DNA from: Euprymna scolopes
Taxonomy: Eukaryota; Mollusca; Cephalopoda; Sepiida; Sepiolidae
Length of the DNA stretch: 22,775 bases
Direction of reading: 5' to 3'
Assembly (NCBI GenBank): GCA_024364805.1
Contig: CM044488.1
Span: 29,993,595-30,016,369 of the forward strand
The position numbers and the translations under genes were made by a program. This document shows positions 1 to 11,100 of this stretch, one piece after another. Position 1 is the first letter of the stretch, and the number at the start of each line of letters is the position of its first letter. The notes under the pieces were generated by a model. The model saw only the letters and a list, made by a program, of their open reading frames with translations. It did not search any database and was not told where the DNA came from.

Positions 1-500
1 CAGAAAGCCAATAGGCAGCCTGATCTGGTAGCACCAGTCAAATAAAGGACCTATGTTACTTGAAGAGGCAGAGAGATCTAAAAAACACACTGCATGATGA
101 CCAGAGAGGCAACACTTACTGACCTCCTTCATCTATCTGCTGAATATATTTCCACCATAAATCCAATTTTTTGCTCAACTGGTTACCAGAAATGACAATA
201 TTCACCTTTTCTCTTAGCTCATTCCTATTTGATCATTTTGTGGAACATTATTTTTGGCAAAATCCTAAGTAGATTATGACCACAGCAGACAAATAGAATT
301 ACAAGTAGTTCAAACTCCAGATCAGACATATTTCTACTTTTCTGCATGGTCTCTCTTCACTTTGTTAAATATTATTCACTTGCAGCAAGTCTGCTATGCA
401 CATGCATTGCAATTATGCAACCTATCTAGTGCATGTTTACAACTTGAAAATCTTTTCTGGTAATATTAACCAGCTAAAATCAAATTGAGGTGGAGGTAGG
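1..500. other. AT-rich, no assignable gene
   Basis: No gene is supported here. On the minus strand a short open stretch (about 120-225) reads like LSKKLDLWWKYIQQIDEGGQ and is followed by a good splice-donor string (GTAAGTG, 119 down to 113). It does not continue the SPRY domain of the upstream exons and I could not identify it, so it is not called as an exon. The rest looks like ordinary intron or old repeat sequence. Confidence 0.4.
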
Positions 501-698
501 TGCAATAATGTTGTTTTATCAAGGCATGGTAAATTGTACTAGAGACATCATTATATAATTTAAAAATTATTTAACATATATACATAAGAGTAGATATGTT
601 GTTTAACCCATATCCAAACATCCAAGACCAGTTTTTCATATTTTGATGCCAAGAGAGTATAGTTATTGTGCAAATAGAAATAGTTCCATATTACTACA
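501..698 (-). repeat. 3' LTR of gypsy fossil A
   Basis: About 198 bp. It matches 3913-4100 over its length, including the shared stretch TTATTTAACATATATACATA. On the element's strand it begins TGTAG and ends in CA. It directly follows the pol C-terminal region of the fossil, as a 3' LTR should. Confidence 0.85.
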
Positions 699-1448
699 TT
701 CTTATCAGATAGAAAACATTGAGTAATTGTTAGGTACAGTAGTAAATCTGTTGCTTATATCTTTTTGGCCTACTTCTTATAGTGTTATATGTTGATTGCT
801 TCGGACTTAATTGATGTGAAATATTGCTTGTGCTAGTGTGTCCACTTTGTGATGAGGTTATGTGATTATTGAAATGAACCTGTTTATGGGTAGATATCCC
901 ATATCTGCTCTTTTTTGAACTGTTTCGTCTTTTTGAAGATCCATCTGGAAGTTGAAGAATGTACGATCTTGGTTCTGCACATTTACTCAGAACCATTGCG
1001 GATTTCCATTTCCAGCATATTGTTGAGGGATAAATGCTCGTAATTCATGAGCTGTTCTGCCATGATACATGTTTCTGCATATCTGTCTATGTTCTAGTTG
1101 TTCATGGATACGCTCAGGGTTGATAAATCATGGGTTTGAAATTTTTGCAATGTTCACTCCCATAATGCAATTGTTTAAAAGTTTATCTAGGCTTGGAAGT
1201 TTGTGGTTGATTGGTGTTGCATTGCTAAATCAAAATCTCTTCTTGCTTGCTTTGCTTTATTTAATGTTCTTTGAACTTGCCATTCAATAAAAGCATTTGA
1301 TCTTGGGAACTCTGGAGATGTTATTTGATCAAATTGCAATTGTCAAGCAAATTCTTTAATTGTTTCACTGGAATATTGTGGTTCATTGTCACTAACAACT
1401 CTTGAGAGCTTTAGGTCAGTAAGTCAGTCAGTCAGAGAGAAGTCAGAG

Positions 1449-1660
1449 TGGGACAGGGTCGGGCAGACAGAGCTGACATAGAATCTTGGAAGCAAAGGAG
1501 AGAAGAAACAGATCATGTAGAGACTTTGAATTCCTTGATGCAAAGCCATTGACCGGTCGAATGGAATAAACGAACAACCTCATAATTTTGTATCTGCGTC
1601 TTCGTGTTATGTTATTCAACAGAAAGGTATTTTGAATTTGTATTATAGACTTGTGTCCCA
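1449..1660 (+). repeat. Possible solo LTR inside fossil A
   Basis: The integrase-like reading of fossil A is interrupted over about 1421-2025 by unrelated sequence. Within it, 1449-1660 has LTR-like form: it begins TGGGACA and ends TGTCCCA, perfect inverted ends, and it holds AATAAA near 1563-1570 in its second half. No target duplication was found and no second copy is in the window. A small non-autonomous DNA element is the alternative. Confidence 0.3.
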
Positions 1661-3912
1661 CTCAATTTGTATTTATAAGACTGTGTATAAACTCATCTAA
1701 GAATGTGTCTCTATCATCTAAAGAATGCGTCTCCCTCTCAGCTATTAGAAATAATGAATCTTTATTCATTATGATAAAAGACTGACATCCTCATCTCAAA
1801 AATATATGTGTTAAAGAAAGATAATGTTTATAGAAACACTCCCAGAACTGTCAAACAGTATAAATGTCAATCTCCTCTATCTCTCTATCAATCTCACAGT
1901 CTATATATCTCCTCTCATCCAAAGTGTAATGCATGTTTCTATTAAAATGTCCCTGTCTCTGTGGTAAATATATCTCTCCACAATATGAACACTCTAATAT
2001 GAACAGTTATTACATAACAATACCATGTTCAAAGAAAATCTGTTTCATTGCTTAGATGACCATATTACTTGGAGTCAGGCCAGTCATTTTCTGTCTAATT
2101 ATAAATTTGCTGTAGTAATCAGCAATTATTATGTATTTTTGATCCTTGCAGTGAAACAAATCAGTACAGACAACTTTGCATGGGGGTGTCATGTAGCTGC
2201 AACAAAGATTTTCCAGGCATTTTGAACATTTTTTGATTATGTTTTCTCAGCATTAATCTTCTCCCAGTGTATGGTATCTCTGGCTTGAAGACATGTTTTT
2301 TCAACACCTTGAATTATCTATAATACAGCTGGTCTAAAATAGTTTTCTGTTGGGTTTCAGGGATAAAAATCCTTGACGCTTCTTCATGATGATAGCATCA
2401 TTGACAATTCATCTTCGTATGACCATTATGACAGTATTGCTGGTGGTATCTTTTTACCATTCTATTATGATTTCTTCTAGTTCATCAAGTATTGGATCAG
2501 CCTTTGTTTCCTTTCTAATCTCATTCAGGTTCTCACTCCTGAAGCTCATCAAATCAACTCAAACATTGAAGTCAATTGTGCATGTGTTTTTGGTGGGGAG
2601 ATGCCTCATAGTATCAACTGGTGTCATTTTCTGTCCTGATGAGATTGTTTTTGACCATGTTGTCAAGTTCCTGTTTTATGCTGTCTTTTAGGGCAAATGG
2701 GTTTTTTTCTAGGTGCATCAGTGTGTATGCTTTTGTTGATGGATAGTCTCTCAAACCATTGCATGGAGTCAATTTTATCAAACTGCTCTGAATCCATCTA
2801 GATCATGTCTTTTATTGCATTGATTGGTTTTATTCCAGTACATCTTTTCTTTCCACTGTGCAGTGAGGGGTAATTAATTCAAGCTGTTCTAGTCAGGGTA
2901 GTTCTAAAACTTGGCTTTTCACATCTACAATGTAAAAAATATTGTGCCATTGTATTTACATGGTGTGTTGATGGTGTTAGTTTGCTTGATAAACAAACTG
3001 TTGCCCAGTAGTTAGTTTCTCATATATGTTGCATCTGGACCCAAATGCTGGGCAGGCTTCACAGCAAAATTCATGACTTTTACTACAATCGAGGCAGTTA
3101 CTAAAGTTCTTAGAATATTTTGGTGTTCTTATAGCTTGAATAGCAGTGCTTCTATCCTCGTTAGCGTTCAGTATGACCATAAGTTGTTTTAAGTGTGTGT
3201 TAGAAGCTTTTTGCTGATACAAACAGTTTCTTTCAGTGTTAAAATATCGTCTTTTCTTAACTCTTTTTAGAATTATGGAATTGTGTTGGCAATTAGTTCA
3301 ATTATTCACTGTTGTTGTTCAGAATCAGAAAATGAATATCTCTAAGTTGTTTACATCTGTTGAAAAAATTATTGAATAACTCTTCTTGTTTTTGTTTTAT
3401 GACATTAGTTTTAACCAATTGGCTGAAATTTTATTTTTGTTCTATAAATCTATTAAAAATAATTTCAGAATGTTTTTTTTTTTTTGTCAATGACCATGTG
3501 TTCAATTCTTTAGTCCCTCATTATTGATTTGCAATAAAATGTAGTTCATTTGTTGTTCTGTTTTTATTTTAAGAATAAACTGTAGTTCTAAACATTGTAA
3601 AAATTTCTGCCAGATTTGGAATTTCCCAATATATTAAAGGAATATCGTTACAAGACATTGTAGATAAATAGTAAACACTTTAAGTTATGAAAGGAAGCGG
3701 TAGTAGCATTTCAAAACAGAGATCAATCAAAAAAAAAAAAATCCACACATGGAGGGTTAAAAAGAATTGAATTTAATATCTTGGCAATATTTGGGTATTC
3801 TGTAAAAAAATAATTTTGTTTTTTGTTAGTTTATTCGGCTTCCAGTAGAAATGTTTTTTGCCTGTTATTGCAAATGGAAGTATTTTTTTTTTTTCATCCC
3901 AGGAGGCCACCA

Positions 3913-4100
3913 TGTAATAATGTTTTATCAAGACATGGTAAATTGTAACAGGAACATCATTATATAATTTAAGATTTATTTAACATATATACATAAGAGG
4001 AGACAAGTGTTGCTTAACCCATATCCAAGCATCCAAGACTGATTTTCCTCATTCCTATGCCAAGGAGTTACAGATCTGAAAATTGTTCCATGATATTACA
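3913..4100 (-). repeat. 5' LTR of gypsy fossil A
   Basis: About 188 bp. On the element's strand it runs from TGTAATATCATGG to ATTACA, and it is the partner of 501-698. It is followed inward by TGGTGGCCTCCTGGGA (3912 down to 3897), which has the TGG start and position of a tRNA primer-binding site. I did not assign the tRNA. Confidence 0.85.
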
Positions 4101-4145
4101 ATAGCAGGGGGTAAATAGAAATAAAAACAATTTGTTGCTCCTTAC

Positions 4146-4213
4146 CGAAAAAATGTAATAGTTCCTTTGTCACAGTCAATAGCACAGCTTATAACATCAC
4201 CAGTTAACCAAGA
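4146..4213 (-). CDS. RNF123: RNF123-like SPRY-domain exon (second of two seen)
   Basis: This is an internal coding exon of 68 bp on the minus strand. It follows an acceptor reading TTTAATTGCAG and ends at the donor GTAAGG. It encodes SWLTGDVISCAIDCDKGT followed by ITFF and the first two bases of an Arg codon (22 codons plus 2 bases). The pattern xW..GDvI.C.ID.d.GTI.F is the central strand region of SPRY/B30.2 domains. It joins in phase 0 to exon 14171-14257 to give YGE-SWLTGD, as expected for this family. RNF123/KPC1 is a RING-type E3 ubiquitin ligase subunit whose SPRY domain helps bind substrate; that function is family knowledge, not shown here. The exon is intact. Gypsy fossil A lies only about 45 bp beyond its donor. 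Other SPRY proteins such as HERC1 or RYR are less likely alternatives. The next exon, expected to begin NG..LG, was not found. Confidence 0.8.
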
Positions 4214-4672
4214 CTGCAATTAAATAAGTTTTAGTTTAATTAAAAAAAAAAAAAAGCAATCAAGTCAATATCTATACTATATCTGTAAGATCTGTCCATT
4301 TGAAGAGTTGAGAACAAAGCTCTTAATGTCAAATATGCCTGCTTATTATAAATATACATAAAAATCATACTGAAAAGTATGTTAAATTGAATATTTACTT
4401 TATAACTAGCCATACTTCAAAATCATGATTTTTCACTAAAACTTTTGATAAAGTTGAGGCAGCAATTACGATAAATAATGAACACATTCTCTATAACATA
4501 AAATAAACAGTTTTAAAAATTTTTCTAATAAATAAGCTATTTAAAGTAAATATAGATTGGATAAACAAAAAAAATCAGAAATAAAAATGTGCTGTAACTA
4601 CATGTCCCATGCTGACAGTGACACCGCCCCCAACATTGTGTGCGCTGTATTTTTTCATCTTCCTAATATTCT

Positions 4673-4745
4673 GGTTGGTTGGTTGGTTGGTTGTTTTACG
4701 GCATATCAACCCTTTTCAGGTTATTTAATGTTGAATCCAGTGATT
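4673..4745 (-). mobile_element. Lone 3' tail of a LINE, (GGTT)5 end
   Basis: Five GGTT units (4673-4692) are followed by TTTTACGGCATATCAACC and then a T-rich stretch with ATTTAATG. The same arrangement, a four-base repeat followed by .GCATATCAACC...GTCATTTAATG, forms the 3' end of the LINE at 5881-5940. This is therefore read as the 3' end of a related LINE inserted on the minus strand and heavily 5'-truncated. How far it extends beyond 4745 is unclear. Confidence 0.6.
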
Positions 4746-5880
4746 TTGAAGAAAAAAGGTTTTAATAGAATTTTTTTTTTTTTCAAGTCTATATTTAACC
4801 CATATTGTGACCCTAACAGGTACTACCACTCCGAGTTAGAGTGGACCTGAGAGTAATGGCAATTAAAGGGTGGTTCCACATTCCCCAAAGCCCACAAGCT
4901 GGAGCCTCACTATCGGATATAGTTTAAGGTCATATACAGGACCATCTCTCATTCTGATTCTGGCCATGTTGTTGGTGGTGTCCAAGAGGGTGCACACAAG
5001 TTCACAAGTGTAAACATATAAAACACAAAATCAGACACGAGTAATGCAGATTTGTCATTTTAATAACTGCCCCATCTTGTTATTTTAAGAACTGTATATA
5101 TTCGCTGCATTCTGAATGCATGTGTAACATTCCCAAACCCTCTAAACGCTAAAGTCCACATCTACAGCCATTGTCAAGGATGCATTTGTTGATCAATTTA
5201 TTTCACCATCTGAGCAATGAGCTGTCTGTAATTCTCAACTGTCCCTCACTGTCATTCACTGAACTCCTAAAACCCCTTGCCAATCCTAAATATATCTCTA
5301 TTATAAATGATATTATTGTCATTTTAATAACTGCTCCACCTCATTATTTAAATAACAACCTCATCTTTCCTTTGTAAACAAATTCCTATTCATTGTTTAT
5401 TGATAAACATTTCCTCTTTTTTTGTTTACTCTCTATTTTTCTTTTACTTCCAAACACTTGTCATTTATTACATAAATTATAAAAACAATAGTAACATGAT
5501 CATATTTTCATAAATTCATATTACGTAAGTTGTGAAACAGCAGAGATATAACAGTCAACCTAAAAACAGGGACAACAAAGCAAACACTGACCAAATGATT
5601 TCAAAACTGGAATTACAATTATGAATCCAATCCTCTCACTGGGCAAAGAGTGTTGGAGTATCGTTAGAAAACAACGTTTAGTAAAACAATTCTTTTTCAG
5701 ACAAGTTCTTGCCCACTGGTACATGATAACAGAGAAGGAAAATCAACCTTGCCTGTCAATCATGGTAGAAGAAAAAAAAAAGAAGAGGAATTCAGTTACA
5801 CTTGGAAGGGTATTTCATACAAAGTTCATTTACAAATACTATAGACAAAATCACATTACCTTTCAGGTTGAAATATGATT
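4746..5880. other. Unassigned intron sequence with one direct repeat pair
   Basis: No gene is recognised. A 41-bp stretch beginning TTGTCATTTTAATAACTGC at 5052 recurs at 5316 with a few changes, 264 bp apart. The segment at 4830-5010 is less AT-rich than its surroundings and may be an old repeat. Open frames here lack any recognisable domain. Confidence 0.4.
5052..5356. repeat. Direct repeat pair, 41 bp, 264 bp apart
   Basis: Copies lie at 5052-5092 and 5316-5356. The shared start is TTGTCATTTTAATAACTGC, followed by CCA and TTATTT. They could be remnants of a degraded tandem unit or short terminal repeats; nothing in between identifies a parent element. Confidence 0.5.
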
Positions 5881-5940
5881 GTTTGTTTGTTTGTTTAACC
5901 AGCATATCAACCTTCTTTGGGTCATTTAATGCTGTATACA
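5881..5940 (-). repeat. 3' terminus of the I-type LINE, (GTTT)4
   Basis: On the plus strand GTTT x4 is followed by AACCAGCATATCAACC and GGGTCATTTAATGCTG. On the element's strand this is the 3' UTR end with a simple-repeat tail, as in I and related clades. It matches the lone tail at 4673-4745. Confidence 0.75.
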
Positions 5941-8150
5941 AGATTTAAATTTTTGATACTTTCAGAATCGATTTTTGCTGGGTATATTCGGCCAATGTTT
6001 TGGCATATTTTGTTATTTGATGGTTTTTATGATAAAGATTTGCTCTTTTAAAGAAATTTAGAATGGCTTTAGGATTTTCTTTATCAAAGAGTTTGTGGCC
6101 TTGTAGTAGTGTTGACAAATTTATGTGAGGTCATAGCAGTCAAGTAAAAAGTGGTTCGAGACATGGTATACATTTGGGAGTTTCTCCACTTTTTATTAAG
6201 TTATGTATATGTGTCCTATCCAGATACATGATAAGACTACTTCTTCTTTAAGTGATTTTCTGGTATCTAGAAGGTTTTTTTTTTTTTTAAGAACAGGGGT
6301 AATTTGGAAAAGTTTGTTGTTTTGGGAATTATTTCAGTTTTCTTGTCATTTCTTTGTGATAAAATTGTTTATTGAATGTTTGTAGTCCGTATATTACACC
6401 TTTATGTCCCTTATTTGGAGTTTTAAAGAATTTTTGGCTGCCATGTCAGCTTTTTCATTTCCACAGAAACCTTAGTGACTAGGAATCCAACAGAAGAAAG
6501 TTTTGTGTTGCATGATAGAATGGATCTTTTTTAACAGTTGGATGAGTAGAGGATTATTTAATTTTTGCTTTTTTATTGCTTCTCATACTGATAATGAGTC
6601 TACAAATATAAATTTCTTGGAGTGGTGATAATATCTAGAGTCAGGTTTATGGCTGTAATTTCTGAACTATAGATAGGAGTTATTTGGTAACCTTTTCTGC
6701 TGAATAGTGTTTTCTGAAATAGCGGCACATCCCATTTTTTTTTTATCTTTCGAACCATCCGTGTAAATATGTGTTCAATTTGGGTAAGTATCCAGAATGT
6801 TGTTTAGTTTTTTTTCTATAGTCTGCAGGGTGAGTATTGGATTTAGAATATATTGTCAGGTCTAGTATGACTTAAGTTGATTTAACAACCAGGATGAGAG
6901 TTCTGTGAGATTTTCCTCTTGGATGCTGGTTTGATCTAATTAGTTGCCTGTAAGTGGCTTTATTGTTTCTTTGATGGTTTGTTATAAGAAGTAATAGGTC
7001 ATTTATGTTAGGTTTTAGGTCTTGGCAGTTCCATTGGATGATTTTTGGGTTATGGTTAGATTTTATGTATTTATTTTTTAACTTTTGTTAGTCATTGGTG
7101 TCTGATCTTCAATCTTCCGTGTCCATTTCCTCAAATCTGTTTTGGATCGAGTCTCTTGGTCTGGAAGTTGAGCATGGTCTGTTTATTTTGGTTTTAACTT
7201 CTTTGTTGGTTGGTTTGTTTCCTTTTCCTTCGTGGTCACTTTTTGGTGTCTGTTTTTTTTTTTGTTTTTTGGGGGGTTTTTTTTCGGTGAGAGGGGTTGT
7301 TTCTGTGGGTGTTGTAGCACTTTGGAGTTTTGTGGGTCTTTTGAGTTGAGTTTTGGTTTGGGAGTTTTGTTAAGTTTTGTAATCTTTATTTTTTATGTTG
7401 ATTTGTTTTATAGTTTTTTTGAACTGGTCTCAATGGTGTCGGTACTCTTAACAGTTGCAGCATCTGAGAGGGTTTGGTAAGTATGGTTCTATGTTTATTT
7501 TTTCATACCCTATTTTCATTTTACTCGGGATTCGATGGATGTTAAAAGTTAAGATGTAGAAGTTTGTATCAATAGTTTCACAATATCATTTAATTTGGAT
7601 TCTTTTCACATTGATAACATTTTGGTTTCTAAAGTTGGTTTTGATTTCTTCCAAGGAGCACAGGGATAATTTTGAACTCCTGATCACTCCTTTACTGGTA
7701 TTCAGCATTTTGTGAGGGAAGATTTTTACTTTTTAGTTGTTAAAAAGTTTCCATTTGAAGATTTCTATTATGTTTTTGGCTTTCTACTTCCACTAGTAGT
7801 GTGCCATTATTTAGTTTTTTTGTTTATTTTTAATTTGATACTTAAAAATATTTTCTCTATTTTGAAGGGAGACACTTTTGTTATCGGTTCTCCTTCGGTT
7901 GCTTCAATTATGAAATAAGGTAGATTTTGAATTAGATTTTGGTTTTGTGTTTCTGAATCTGAACTAGATTTGTCTGAAACTTCACAATGGTTTCTTTTTT
8001 GAGGCTTTTTATTAGTCATTTGAAGTTTTCATTTCTCCTGCTCCCCACCTACTTCGGAGCCCTATGTGTGAAATGTTTGGGGGAAGCCCATTCGCCCCAA
8101 CACAACAAGGATACAGGAGAAGTATACTCTTCCTGCTGATGGACTCAAGC
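5881..8150 (-). mobile_element. I-type (RNase H-bearing) LINE, internally deleted
   Basis: A degraded non-LTR retrotransposon is read on the minus strand. ORF1 starts at an ATG near 8019 (MTNKKPQKRNHC) and contains a gag-like block (YFIIEATEGEPITKVSPF, about 7840-7920), then NTSKGVIRSSKL-like and PNPLRCCNC motifs (about 7690-7455), the latter being a zinc knuckle. An AP-endonuclease start, IIQWNCQDLKPN, follows near 7055-7020. Within about 250 bp comes RNase H (6775-6420), with IYTDGSKD, VDSLS and WIPSH...GNEKADMAAK. There is then a C-terminal CxxC/H region and a 3' UTR ending in (AAAC)n, seen as GTTT x4 at 5881-5896. Most of the endonuclease and all of the reverse transcriptase are missing, an internal deletion of probably more than 2 kb. 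Several stops and frameshifts are present. The 5' end near 8150 is approximate. Confidence 0.85.
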
Positions 8151-9104
8151 ACCCATGTTTCCTTTGTCCTTTCTAATGACCTCATTTCTAAAAAAAGATG
8201 TTAGTTTTCCAGCCGTGTTTTATCCAGTCTTCAGCAAGTTGATTGACCCTCCAGCCACTGCTTACTAAATCAGTTTATTGCCTAATGTGGGGAGCATGAG
8301 CATATTTTCTTGTGTTTGTCTGATTTAGTGCTAGTCACGACCAACTGATTGATTGAATCAGGCCTATCCAACCGCCCGTCTTAACTCAAGTGGCCAAAGT
8401 GGCGTGTTGCATCTCATATTCTAATAGGACCTTGAACATTATTTGCTAAACCACCAGGATCCCGTTCTTAGGCATTACAGGTTGCCATCCACGGTCAACA
8501 GGTGGCCCCATCGAAGGACTTTTACTCTCTGCAGTCGGTGTATTCTAATGCCCCACCAACAGGGCAGGTTGAAAGATGACAATGAAGACTTACAATTACA
8601 TAATAACATATATTCTTCCAATCGAATGAGATGATGCTCAGGACTTCAATTGCCTTTCAGAGTTACATTTTCTTGTTTCCCTTTCTGGTCATTTCCAAAC
8701 AGGTTTCAGCTAACTCAACTTTTCTCCCTCCAAAATTTCCTAGCTGTGAAACTCAGTTCTCTGACTGACTTGACTGAATTGACTCTCTGAATATATTGTA
8801 AATTATCTTTCTTTGTGATGTCAAAATATGCTTCAGCCACATGAATGTTTCTCACATGGATTTTACATATTACATGTCTCCAACACGCCTTTTTGGCAAC
8901 ACAAAGAAAATTCCTAAATTGAATTCCATTGTTCTAACTGGCTTCTAGTTGTATCATTATTTAGTTATTTCTAAACAAAATGGACAATTCACTAAATTCC
9001 TGAGATTGCATTATGTATTCACTTTTAACTTTTGAATACTGAACTTGATTCTAGCCTTTTCCTTTTAATAGATATTATTTTCAAACTTATTTACTTCGTT
9101 CCTT
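8151..9104. other. No gene seen; may include the 3' end of gypsy fossil B
   Basis: The pol C-terminus of fossil B ends near 9105 on the minus strand, so its 3' LTR would be expected in this stretch. No matching partner LTR was found beyond 14000, so the LTR is not called. 8300-8640 is less AT-rich than average and may be another old repeat. The open frame at 8443-8634 shows no recognisable domain. Confidence 0.35.
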
Positions 9105-10660
9105 TAGTGGTTTAGATCTGCCCCCTTCCTCTACTGACTCTAGAGAGTTCCACTCCCTGAGTTTAGCTTGCCTTACATGATCTGCATGAGCCCTCCTTAC
9201 TTTCACAATTGATTCTATATGACAAAAATAAGAGGACTTTTTATTTTCACTATCCTAAAATATGGCTTCGACATATGGTCTAATTTCCAATGTTGTAAAT
9301 GGGACTGAGTCTCCTACACCTAAGTCTACATCTTGTTAGTCTTTATTGATAGCCTTATTTCTTTTTTCTGGACCCATATATCAACCTATCTAGGTTTTCT
9401 TTTTTCTGGATCCACCTCATCCATTTCCGAGCCAGAACAAATGTTTTATGTTGTTCTATGACAGAACGGTGGTAATCCTGAACTATGTACTTCTTGCCAG
9501 GTCTTAACAAGTTATCCATGGACAAAACCACATCATATTCAAGTAGCATGTAGTATTGTGAGAACTCTATCTATTGAGAATGAGAACCTCATGCCAGCCA
9601 ATGCCTGGGTTAGGTATAGATCCCAATTATCCCTATCCCCATCTGTTAACTTGGACAATATATAACATAAAAAAACTTGGCATTGCCCTGAGAATGATAA
9701 GAGGAAGTAAAAATGTTTTGTGTTCAAACAAACTTATAACTTTGTTTAAATTTTCAGCTCCATTGTCAATCGCAATCTGAAGAGGGGTGCCATGTCATAG
9801 AAACAATTGTTAGAATTAGATTAGTCACCGCAAAGCTATCGATATAAATATTCCCTCGAGAGGTCTCACCATATGGACCAGAGATATCTAGTTTCATTTT
9901 CTCAAATAGGTAAGCTGGAAAATCCATTTTCTAGAGTAGAGCTGGCTTATAATTAGCACTCTGGGTCAGGCAGGTTATACAGCTATTCACATGCATAGTA
10001 ACCTCTTTATACAGATTAGGCCAGTAATATTTTCTGCTACTAAGCTCGTAAGTTTTATTGATTCCCAAACATCCCACACTGATTCATTACTTTCTGTTGT
10101 AACGCCTAGGGCACATAGAGGCTGGATCTTACCTCTACATCAGGATCTAACAAATCATCCTGTATGAGGAACCTACTTGCACATATCTTGATCATTTTAT
10201 TCCAGAGCTTCTTTTAGTGTCAATCTCAGTGTCTACCAATTTGAAACAACCTGATTTGCACCTGGACACTCATTGATCTGACAAAGAACTATGCCCGGTT
10301 CAAGTTGACTGAAGACTGCCAGTGGTTATTTGATGCCTGAAAAAGCAGTTTACAGCAATACTTTTAGCAACCTATATATGCTTAAGTCCTGTGGTCCTGC
10401 ACATTGACACCAACAAACAGTGCATTGGAACTTGCCTTACACAGCAATGTCCTGAAAGGTATGGTCCAATACTGGGTATTCATGAGGAGGTACCAATTTA
10501 TTTTTTGTCCCACTGACTTTCCCCTACTTATCAGAGATAGAGCATCATCATCTATATCGCCAGCTGGCTAGGCATGCATTTGATAGAAGTTGATGACGTT
10601 AATTTCATAGGCCCTAATCATCTATGTCAGCTATCTCACCCATGGATTCCTGTTCCAACA

Positions 10661-11100
10661 TTTTTTTTTTTTTTTTTTTTACATGGGGGTCACCACTTAT
10701 CAAGGCCCAAGAGCCACTCGGTGATAAGAGTTATTGTGTGTACACTAATCAGTGGGATAGTATCGTAGTAATAGTTAGTATTGGGGATTTGATAGGTGTC
10801 ATTACTTAAGGGGGTGGTTCATCAGGAATTTGTTTGTGTTGGACTTGAAGACATCCAAGTTGAATTCGGGGGAGGGGGGAACAGGCAAGTGGCAGAGAGT
10901 TCCACAGCCGTGCAGTTCTGAGAAAGAAGCTTTGTTCATGGAATCTATGTTTTGATTTAGGCACGGATAAAGAGTGGGGAAAATTATTAACAGTGGTTTC
11001 AGCTAGTCGGGTGCTTTTTGTGAAAGATTGGCGGGGGGGGGGGCAGAGAATGGAGAAGGATCTGTGACAGCAAATCGGCACAGTTGTTTTAATAAACAAA
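10661..11100 (-). mobile_element. 5'-truncated LINE (Jockey/CR1-like tail) with poly(A)
   Basis: The minus-strand frame from 11099 to 10806 ends in a typical LINE ORF2 C-terminus: a STRLAET segment, LSVPKSKHRFHEQSFFLRTA, then RLWNSLPLACSP. A 125-bp 3' UTR follows, then a 20-base T run on the plus strand (10661-10680), which is the element's poly(A) tail. It is inserted in fossil B on the same strand: RNase H sequence stops at 11101 and the fossil's reading resumes after 10660. The open frame for 97 codons makes it younger than its host fossil. Jockey versus CR1 was not settled. Confidence 0.8.

Larger units (their letters stand above)
501..4100 (-). mobile_element. Ty3/gypsy LTR retrotransposon fossil A, with both LTRs
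   Basis: Two direct copies of a roughly 190-200 bp LTR (501-698 and 3913-4100) flank an internal part read on the minus strand. Both LTRs have TG...CA-type ends. Recognisable parts in 5' to 3' order are a gag zinc-knuckle region (about 3222-2977), a short stretch like the start of reverse transcriptase (about 2700-2640), and integrase (about 2430-1000, with motifs such as IIADYYSKF and VVSDNEPQYSS), ending in a pol C-terminus (about 996-860) of the PRSYxxQxPDG...RRN type. A primer-binding-site-like TGGTGGCC string lies next to the 5' LTR. The internal part is shorter than in an intact gypsy element. The LTRs differ at roughly 15-20% of sites by eye, so the insertion is old. The copy is broken in many places. 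No clean target duplication was seen. Confidence 0.85.

Noticed and set aside
120-225. Possible minus-strand exon (LSKKLDLWWKYIQQIDEGG) with a GTAAGTG donor
   Set aside because: It does not continue the SPRY domain, its acceptor is weak and I recognise no family; the open frame is short enough to be chance.
5621-5878. Plus-strand 85-codon frame beginning MNPILSLGKE
   Set aside because: No family recognised, ends next to the LINE tail, and composition resembles surrounding intron.
7095-7480. Plus-strand frames rich in Phe, Leu and Gly that look like membrane proteins
   Set aside because: They are antisense shadows of the Lys/Asn/Gln-rich ORF1 to ORF2 junction of the minus-strand LINE.
10380-10480. 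Plus-strand reading resembling an RNase H motif (DTNKQCIGTCLTQQ)
   Set aside because: The minus strand of the same segment fits the linker of gypsy fossil B and agrees with parts on both sides; the plus-strand match is short and isolated.
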